Source: Rhizobium leguminosarum bv. trifolii WSM1325
GTDB taxonomy: Bacteria > Pseudomonadota > Alphaproteobacteria > Rhizobiales > Rhizobiaceae
Direction: 5' to 3'
Length of the DNA stretch: 64,000 bases
NCBI GenBank assembly: GCA_000023185.1
Contig: CP001622.1
Coordinates: 3,100,001-3,164,000, forward strand
The number at the start of each line of letters is the position of its first letter. The stretch's first letter is position 1. This document shows positions 58,662-64,000 of the stretch, one piece after another. Position numbers and translations under genes: made by a program. The notes under the pieces were generated by a model. That model searched no databases and had not been told where the DNA came from. It worked only from the letters and a program-made list of their open reading frames with translations.

Positions 58662-60047
58662 TTACGGAGAAAGCTCCTCCAACACGCGGTCCTTGGTTTC
58701 GACCGCAAACAACATCGTGACGATTGCACCGACAATCAGAATGGCTGCGAAGCTCGCAAAGACATACTGGATGCCCATGGAAGACATCACCGTGCCGACG
58801 AGGATCGGGCCGGCCGATGATCCCAGGCGAAGCCAGGCACTGCCGGTTCCGGTTCCCAAAGCCCTGAGGCGTGTCGGGTAGATCTCTGCCGAGTACAGGT
58901 AAAGGGAGAATGTGACGGTCTGGACGATCGCATAAGCGAGACCGGCTAGAACCAAAACCTGGATAGGAGAGGTCGCGCCGAGCCATGCGAGAGCCAGCAG
59001 CGGAAGGGGAGCGAGAAGCAGCGCACCGGTGTACCAGCGCTTGCGTCCCACTTTGTCGATGAGCAGCGCGCAGATGACGGCGGCGATCACGCCGCCGACC
59101 GACGTCAGGAAACCATAGAAGATGCTGGTTTGAAGCGGCAGGTTGAAAACCTGTCGATACAGGGTCGGCAGCCAGGTGATCGTACCGTTGGCGACCGTAT
59201 AGGCGGTAAACCACATGACCCAGATGGAAAGTGTCCGCTTCAAGTAAATGCCCTGGAAGAGTTCGCGCCAGTCCGACTGGCGGCGGACCGGCGCCTGGAT
59301 GAGCTTCGGTTCGGGCAATTCCTTGCCGGCTGCACGAGCACTTTCTTCCATGCGGGTAACGATAGCGTTTGCTTCGCCATAGCGGCCGTTGGCAGCTAGC
59401 CAACGCGGTGATTCCTTCAGGAACCAGCGTAGAGGAATCATGATAAGTGCGGGAACGAGACCGACGACGAACATCGCCTTCCAGCCGTAAACCGGTACCA
59501 TGAAGTAGCCGATCAGCCCGGCGCCGACGAGGCCCAGCAGGAACATGACCTCATAGAGGAGGAAGAACTTGCCGCGCCCCTTCGATCCGATCAACTCGTT
59601 GATATAGGCGCTGGCGACTGGGACCTCGCCGCCGGTGCCGATCCCCTGGGCGAAACGGAAGGCCATCATCATGCCGGCCCCGGCAGCAAACAGGCATGCG
59701 ACATCCATGCTGACGAAGAGCAGGATGGTGAACAGAAGAACTTTCAGCCGGCCAACCTTCTCGGCGAGCCAGCCAAACAGGATCGCACCGATCAACTGCC
59801 CCAGATAGCCCATCGACAGGATCATGCCGGTCTGCGAGGGGGTCAGACCCCACTCGCGCACGAGGACGGGCATGGCATAAGCGATGGCGATGACCGTGTA
59901 GCCGTCGAAGAACGTTGCGGCGCCGACGATATTGCGCGCCCAAAATACCTCACGGGTGATGGGAAGGCGCTCCAGACGAGCGCTGATTTCGGCCTGACGA
60001 TCAGCGGCATTCGCCGTCTCAGCCGGCATAGGCTGCATGACATTCAT
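58662..60047 (-). CDS. MFS transporter, sugar-porter/aromatic-acid type
   Basis: A 461-residue transporter with twelve predicted membrane helices and a long N-terminal cytoplasmic tail. Signatures: FDGYTVIAIAYAMPVL in helix 1, LAEKVGRLKVLL and LIDKVGRKRW (the two loop motifs), GIGTGGEVPVASAYINELIGSKGRG, and KESPRWLAANGR, placing it near the metabolite:H+ symporter/NiaP-like group. AAGGAGG lies before the ATG. It is on the same strand as the DapA-family gene, 193 bp downstream of it, under a LacI-type regulator. The likely substrate is the acid or sugar used by that enzyme. Confidence 0.88.
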   Translation of the reverse strand: MNVMQPMPAETANAADRQAEISARLERLPITREVFWARNIVGAATFFDGYTVIAIAYAMPVLVREWGLTPSQTGMILSMGYLGQLIGAILFGWLAEKVGRLKVLLFTILLFVSMDVACLFAAGAGMMMAFRFAQGIGTGGEVPVASAYINELIGSKGRGKFFLLYEVMFLLGLVGAGLIGYFMVPVYGWKAMFVVGLVPALIMIPLRWFLKESPRWLAANGRYGEANAIVTRMEESARAAGKELPEPKLIQAPVRRQSDWRELFQGIYLKRTLSIWVMWFTAYTVANGTITWLPTLYRQVFNLPLQTSIFYGFLTSVGGVIAAVICALLIDKVGRKRWYTGALLLAPLPLLALAWLGATSPIQVLVLAGLAYAIVQTVTFSLYLYSAEIYPTRLRALGTGTGSAWLRLGSSAGPILVGTVMSSMGIQYVFASFAAILIVGAIVTMLFAVETKDRVLEELSP

Positions 60048-60206
60048 TGGTTCCTCCTTCTCGCCCCGTGGCCTACTACTCTCCCGGCCAGGGGCGCTCC
60101 TGCTTGATGGTTGCTACTGCGTGTCAGTTCGTCCTGTCAGGGCAATGGCCTTCAAAGCTATTAAGCCTGACTCGGCGGGTTCCCATGGTTTCCTCCCATC
60201 GGAATG

Positions 60207-60231
60207 CGCCCCTGCGACCTGCGCAGGGGCG
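60207..60231 (-). promoter_or_regulatory. Hairpin between the DapA-family gene and the MFS gene
   Basis: Arms 60207-60216 and 60222-60231 form a 10-bp GC-rich stem around a 5-base loop, nine bases after the DapA-family stop on the minus strand. There is no T-tract, so partial termination or mRNA stabilisation is likely. Confidence 0.55.
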
Positions 60232-60240
60232 TCAAAGAGG

Positions 60241-61188
60241 TCACTCGGCAGCCAGCAACTGGTCAACGCGGCCAATTCCGGCGGCGTCGAAGGCGGCGAA
60301 GATCTCTGCTTCGGCCTTTTCGCCAAGGTTCTTCAGCGGCTCGCGGATCGTAGCGTGGTCAAGGATACCGCGGTGCACGAGTCCAAGTTTCAGGGCCACG
60401 GTGCCTTCCATGTGAGAGCCGCGGTGATAGACGGCACGCGTCACCGGAAGAAGGCGCTCGAAGATCTTGCGCGCTTCCGGATAGTCCTGCGCCTTGCCGG
60501 CTTTGATCAGGTCGATGAGCAGCTCCGGCGCAATATTGCCATAACCGACGAGCAGACCGTCGACATCGAACATGGTCGGCAGCAGCCATTCATCGTGGCA
60601 GCTCAGAACCTGCAGCTTTGGATTGGCCTTCTTCAGCTCTGGAATTTCGACATACCAGCGCTTCATATTGCGCACGCCGTTCTTGGTGGCGACGACGCCT
60701 TCCTGTGTGGCAATCGCAAGCTGTGTTTCGAGATCGTATGATGCTTTGGTGGCGTCGGGATACTGGAACAGGATGCACTGGAGGCCAGACTCCTGCCAGA
60801 TTGCCTTGTAGCGATCCTGGGGCGCTCCCTTCTGAAAGCCGAAACGCAGCCAGCCGTGGTTCGGATAGACGAGTGCGCCGGTGGCACCCGCAGCCTTGCA
60901 TTTCCTCGCCTCTTCAGCGGCGACCTTCGTGCCTTCACCGGTAATCCCGGCAATGATCGGAACGGCACCGTCGACAGCTTCGACATAGGTGCGGATGAGA
61001 GCAAGGCGCTCCTCTTCCGTGAGGAAGGTGCCTTCGCCGGCATGGCCGAGGATGACGAGGCTTTTGACGCCTTCCATCGAAACTAGCCATTTGGCGAGTT
61101 TGGCGTTGGCTTTGTGATCAACTTCACCGTCGCGGGTGAAAGCGGTAACGGGGGCCGGGCTCAGCCCGCGCATATCCATCGGTTGCAT
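60241..61188 (-). CDS. DapA/NanA-family (beta/alpha)8 aldolase or dehydratase
   Basis: A 315-residue class I aldolase-superfamily enzyme. It starts RGLSPAPVTAFTRDGEVDHKANAKLAKWL, has GHAGEGTFLTEEER and VPIIAGITGEGTKVAAEEARKCK, a YPNHGW segment, FQYPDAT for the active-site Tyr region and VVATKNGVRNMKRW with the Schiff-base Lys. The pattern differs from lysine-pathway DapA, and the neighbours (MFS transporter, LacI regulator) point to catabolism of a sugar acid or similar compound. GGAGACC lies before the ATG at 61188. The specific reaction is not determined. Confidence 0.85.
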   Translation of the reverse strand: MQPMDMRGLSPAPVTAFTRDGEVDHKANAKLAKWLVSMEGVKSLVILGHAGEGTFLTEEERLALIRTYVEAVDGAVPIIAGITGEGTKVAAEEARKCKAAGATGALVYPNHGWLRFGFQKGAPQDRYKAIWQESGLQCILFQYPDATKASYDLETQLAIATQEGVVATKNGVRNMKRWYVEIPELKKANPKLQVLSCHDEWLLPTMFDVDGLLVGYGNIAPELLIDLIKAGKAQDYPEARKIFERLLPVTRAVYHRGSHMEGTVALKLGLVHRGILDHATIREPLKNLGEKAEAEIFAAFDAAGIGRVDQLLAAE

Positions 61189-61246
61189 ATTGGTCTCCTC
61201 CTTCGTGCGATCGCGGTTCACTCGCGACCGATATAGGATCGTTTAC

Positions 61247-61258
61247 GGGAACGTTCCC
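61247..61258. promoter_or_regulatory. LacI-type operator
   Basis: GGGAACGTTCCC is a perfect 12-base palindrome with a central CG, the form of LacI/GalR sites. It lies in the 163-bp gap between the divergent DapA-family and LacI genes, 58 bp before the enzyme start. Confidence 0.7.
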
Positions 61259-61351
61259 AATATCGTTCTCGAATTCTCTGGAGTCAATATCTTTTTTGGT
61301 GCATGCTCAGAATGGCGACGGCCGATTGCCGACTCGAATGGAAAAGGCTCA

Positions 61352-62380
61352 ATGAGTTCAAAGACGGATGAAGTTCCGGGACAGACCCGCGTCACTATTC
61401 ACGGCGTCGCTGCCGCAGCCGGTGTCTCCAAATCTACCGTGTCCCGCATACTGGACGAGAGGCTTCCCCGCTCCGACAGCGAGACAGCGCGTCGCGTGCG
61501 CAAGGTTGCCGAAGAGCTCGGATACGTTCGGGATGTTTCCGCAGCGAGCCTCAGGCGCGGCAACACGATGACAATCGGGGTGATCGTGCCCAGGCTGACG
61601 GATACGGTCATGGCCATGCTTTATGAAGCACTGGCCAAGGCCTGCAGCCGTAGCGGCCGCTTCGCGATTGTCGCAACGACCGACGACAAGCCAAAGGCAG
61701 ACCGGCTTGCGGCCGAGTCTCTGCTGAAACGCGGCGTCGATGGTCTGATTCTTTCGACAGCGCGGGAAGACGATGACTTTCCGGACGAGCTGGCAAAACG
61801 CGGTATTCCTTATGTCCTGGCACTCCGGACGGATGGCCACAGCCTCTCGTCGGTCGGCGATGACAGGCTCGGTGGGTACCTCGCCGCCCGCCACCTCCTC
61901 GATCTCGGCCATCGCAGAATTGGCGTCATCGCCGGTCCATCCTATGCCTCCAGTTCGCGGGGACGCGTGGAGGGTTTCCGCCACGCCTTGGAAGAGGCCG
62001 GACTGAATGCAGATCCCTCATACATCATTCCCTCGACATTCGGCATCGAGTCCGGTGCGGTGGCCGTCGAAACCCTGATGCATCTTAATCCCCGCCCAAC
62101 CGCTATTTTCGCCGTCAACGACAATACCGCTATCGGCGCGTTGTCGGGACTGACGAAACTTGGTCTTTCCGTGCCGCAGGACATCTCGATCGTAGGCTAT
62201 AACGACATTCCGATTGTCGGCCACCTCCCTACGCCGCTCACGACGTTGCGGGTGCCGTTTGAGCAAATTGCAGCAAACGCTCTCGATCTTCTTGCCGGCG
62301 ACAACAGTCCCGCCGACGAGCGTATTCGGATCTCGGCCCCCACACTTATTCCAAGGAAATCGACGGCACCGCTACGCTAA
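61352..62380 (+). CDS. LacI-family transcriptional repressor
   Basis: A 342-residue LacI/GalR regulator. The DNA-binding region is VTIHGVAAAAGVSKSTVSRILDE and a hinge RRVRKVAEELGYVRDVSAASLRRG. The periplasmic-binding-protein-like effector domain follows (TIGVIVPRLTDTVMAMLYEALAKAC; DDRLGGYLAARHLLDLGHRRIGVIAG; FAVNDNTAIGALSGLTKLGLSVPQDISIVGYNDIPI). The ATG at 61352 starts the protein right before the HTH; the longer in-frame ORF lies in the operator region. It is divergent from the DapA-family/MFS operon, which it presumably represses. The inducer is unknown. Confidence 0.92.
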   Translation: MSSKTDEVPGQTRVTIHGVAAAAGVSKSTVSRILDERLPRSDSETARRVRKVAEELGYVRDVSAASLRRGNTMTIGVIVPRLTDTVMAMLYEALAKACSRSGRFAIVATTDDKPKADRLAAESLLKRGVDGLILSTAREDDDFPDELAKRGIPYVLALRTDGHSLSSVGDDRLGGYLAARHLLDLGHRRIGVIAGPSYASSSRGRVEGFRHALEEAGLNADPSYIIPSTFGIESGAVAVETLMHLNPRPTAIFAVNDNTAIGALSGLTKLGLSVPQDISIVGYNDIPIVGHLPTPLTTLRVPFEQIAANALDLLAGDNSPADERIRISAPTLIPRKSTAPLR

Positions 62381-62533
62381 CTCGCGCCACACGCACACCT
62401 CCGCTATCTGCACACGATTGCTCGAGCGGGTGCGATCACTCTATTCTCCGATAGCAAATCGCCAGATGTTTCGCAGACCATGTTGCCCTTATGCGGCCGG
62501 CATGCGGCGGCCGCATAGAGAGGAAGGACCAGC

Positions 62534-63649
62534 ATGCCGGAACCGCTCAAGAACCTGCTGCATGAGGCATTGGTCGGCGATATGGCCGATCGCATTGCCG
62601 GCAACGCGCCAACTTTCGATAAAAAACGCTTCGTGATGCTGGCGACCGATGGCCTCGGAGCGCTGGAGCTGATGGAGCGCTCGGCGCTTATCCGCGACGC
62701 GCTGTTTGCCACGCTTCCCGGTGATTTCCGGGAGGCCGCAGCCATTTTCAAGGCCAGCCTGCCCACTGCCGGGAGTCCGGGGCTCTCCGGCTGGATGCTG
62801 CTGCCGATCAATCAGTTCATCGCCGCACGCGGCCTTGATCATTTCGATCTCGGGCTCGAGCTCCTGAAGGCGCTGACGCCGCATTTCACCGCCGAATTCG
62901 GTATCCGCCCCTTCATCCACCGCGACCAGCAGCGCGCGCTGGCCATCATTTCCGGCTGGGTCGACGATCCCGACCAGCATGTACGCCGGCTGGCGAGCGA
63001 GGGAACGCGGCCGCGCCTGCCCTGGGCGATGCGCCTGCCGCAGCTCGTCAAGGATCCGGCTCCGATCCTGCCCATCCTGACCGCGCTGATGGATGATCCG
63101 GAGGATTATGTGCGCCGCTCCGTGGCCAACAGCCTGAACGACGTCGCCAAGGACCACCCGGATCTGGTCGCCGCGTTCATCGCCAGTCATATCGAAGGCG
63201 CTTCGCCCGAACGCCGCTGGCTGCTGAAACATGCCTCACGCACGCTGATGAAGAACGGCCACGCGCAGGCGCTCGCCAATTTCGGCTTCGCGGCCAGCGA
63301 TTCGCTCGAATGCGAACTGCGGCTCGTAAACGGCGAGGTGATGTTCGGCGAAGGGCTGGATTTCGAAATCCGGGTGACGAATGCAGGCGAGCGAGCGCAG
63401 TCGCTGATGATCGACTACGCCGTTCACCATGTGAAGAGCGACGGTTCGCTCTCACCCAAGGTGTTCAAGTGCAAGGCGATCTTGCTCGCTCCGGGGCAAA
63501 GCCATACAATTGAGCGTCGTCACGCCATGCGGCCAATCACGACGCGGCGCTATTATCCAGGCGAACATCGCATCGCCATCCTCGTCAACGGCGCAGAGAC
63601 AGCATCGCAAAGCTTCGTCCTCGTCATGCCCTCACCTGACCAAGGCTGA
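62534..63649 (+). CDS. alkC: DNA alkylation repair protein, AlkC type
   Basis: A 371-residue HEAT-like repeat DNA glycosylase. Residues 1-250 are helical repeats (LLHEALVGDMADRIAG; DQQRALAIISGWVDDPDQHVRRLASEGTRPRLPW; DDPEDYVRRSVANSLNDVAKDHPDL), characteristic of the AlkC/AlkD superfamily. Residues 255-371 form a beta-rich Ig-like domain (LVNGEVMFGEGLDFEIRVTNAGERAQ; YYPGEHRIAILVNG), which is the hallmark of AlkC. Family members remove 3-methyladenine-type lesions without base flipping. GAGAGGAAGGACC precedes the ATG. The gene appears monocistronic. Confidence 0.88.
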   Translation: MPEPLKNLLHEALVGDMADRIAGNAPTFDKKRFVMLATDGLGALELMERSALIRDALFATLPGDFREAAAIFKASLPTAGSPGLSGWMLLPINQFIAARGLDHFDLGLELLKALTPHFTAEFGIRPFIHRDQQRALAIISGWVDDPDQHVRRLASEGTRPRLPWAMRLPQLVKDPAPILPILTALMDDPEDYVRRSVANSLNDVAKDHPDLVAAFIASHIEGASPERRWLLKHASRTLMKNGHAQALANFGFAASDSLECELRLVNGEVMFGEGLDFEIRVTNAGERAQSLMIDYAVHHVKSDGSLSPKVFKCKAILLAPGQSHTIERRHAMRPITTRRYYPGEHRIAILVNGAETASQSFVLVMPSPDQG

Positions 63650-63943
63650 GGCTTTCTTGTGCACCGCACTTGACTTTCCACGCGAACTAGCCCAAATGCG
63701 GGTCAGCTTTCACCCTTCCGGCCGCCGCGTGAGCGTGCCCCTGCTGAAAAATACAGATGCAGGAAGAAGGGACAAAAGCGCATTTCGATAGAGCGCCGCA
63801 CTCCCATGAGCGGCCAGAAGCGCTGGAAAGCTTTTTCCAACTCACAAGTTCCCACTTCACGCGGGGTTCTTGACGCCAGAATGAAACCGGATCGCATGGT
63901 GCGTTCCGGCGATAGTCATTGTGGCGCCCCGAAAGGTTATACC
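63650..63943. other. Intergenic region before the RNA helicase gene
   Basis: 294 bp with no gene that I trust and no recognised repeat. It should contain the promoter and leader of the helicase gene; cold-shock helicase leaders are often long. Confidence 0.5.
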
Positions 63944-64000
63944 TTGACTAATTTTGAATCGCTTGGTGTCTCCAAGCCGATCATCGCTACTTTGTTCCAG
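63944..64000 (+). CDS. rhlE: DEAD-box RNA helicase, first 19 codons (cut by window edge)
   Basis: The frame starts with TTG at 63944, preceded by GAAAGG seven bases upstream, and reads TNFESLGVSKPIIATLFQ to the edge. This is the N-terminal Q-motif region typical of RhlE-type DEAD-box helicases (FxSLGLSKPIVxTL). The rest lies outside the window. The gene assignment rests on 19 residues, so RhlE versus another DEAD-box paralogue is not certain. Confidence 0.7.
   Translation, partial: MTNFESLGVSKPIIATLFQ

Noticed and set aside
63703..63897. 64-codon minus-strand frame near the right edge
   Set aside because: No ribosome-binding site, basic low-complexity product, and it sits in the probable leader of the helicase gene.

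Overview
The window looks like a piece of chromosome from a fast-growing Rhizobium of the R. leguminosarum/R. etli group. It has high GC and dense short operons. Marker genes include type II glutamine synthetase (glnII), bacA, a bdhA-xdhA-xdhB operon of the Sinorhizobium type, and many rhizobial intergenic palindromes (RIME-like and others). The species call is inference from gene content and style, not from a database match. No rRNA, tRNA, CRISPR array, prophage or intact insertion sequence was seen.

Layout. 0-8 kb: 3' end of adenine deaminase, a GH13 alpha-glucosidase, and an oppABCDF peptide importer with a strong hairpin between oppA and oppB. 8-14.4 kb: a small secreted protein, a PfkB sugar kinase, a DUF2735 protein, glnII behind a sigma-54 promoter, a GT4 glycosyltransferase with a possible PHO box, and a divergent esterase/OhrR-type MarR pair with a duplicated operator. 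14.4-25.3 kb: der, a TPR-like membrane protein, nnrU, a polysaccharide deacetylase, bacA, an MFS exporter, a PadR regulator, methionine aminopeptidase, an LLM flavin oxidoreductase and a GIY-YIG protein, with several repeat families between them. 25.4-31.4 kb: a YciI/ECF42 sigma factor/AHSA1 group, an HD protein, a GlxA-type regulator, a decayed gene and glpK.

31.5-51.1 kb is mostly purine catabolism. It holds xdhA, xdhB and xdhC (xanthine to urate), puuD (urate oxidation), guaD (guanine to xanthine), and a reverse-strand operon puuE-uraD-(HepT-like)-allA-uraH-metallophosphoesterase. Adenine deaminase at the left edge would also feed the pathway. Allantoate hydrolysis is not encoded here. Inside this region sit an FMN lactate dehydrogenase and a three-gene membrane-stress operon (PspA-like, YqiJ-like, flotillin/YqiK).

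51-64 kb: a DUF1045 protein, a split mnmC (oxidase and methyltransferase genes head to head), a parDE pair, a large PAS-rich hybrid histidine kinase, a small secreted protein, a LacI-controlled DapA-family enzyme plus MFS transporter, an AlkC-type alkylation repair protein, and the first codons of a DEAD-box RNA helicase.

The most unusual item is the PspA-like gene. Its first ~165 residues resemble the N-terminal part of TnpB/OrfB transposon proteins, joined in frame to a PspA coiled coil that has its own strong Shine-Dalgarno and start codon. Also notable are a HepT-like protein that has lost its catalytic residues inside the uric-acid operon, repeats that supply the stop codons of neighbouring genes, and a repeat family next to a GIY-YIG nuclease gene.
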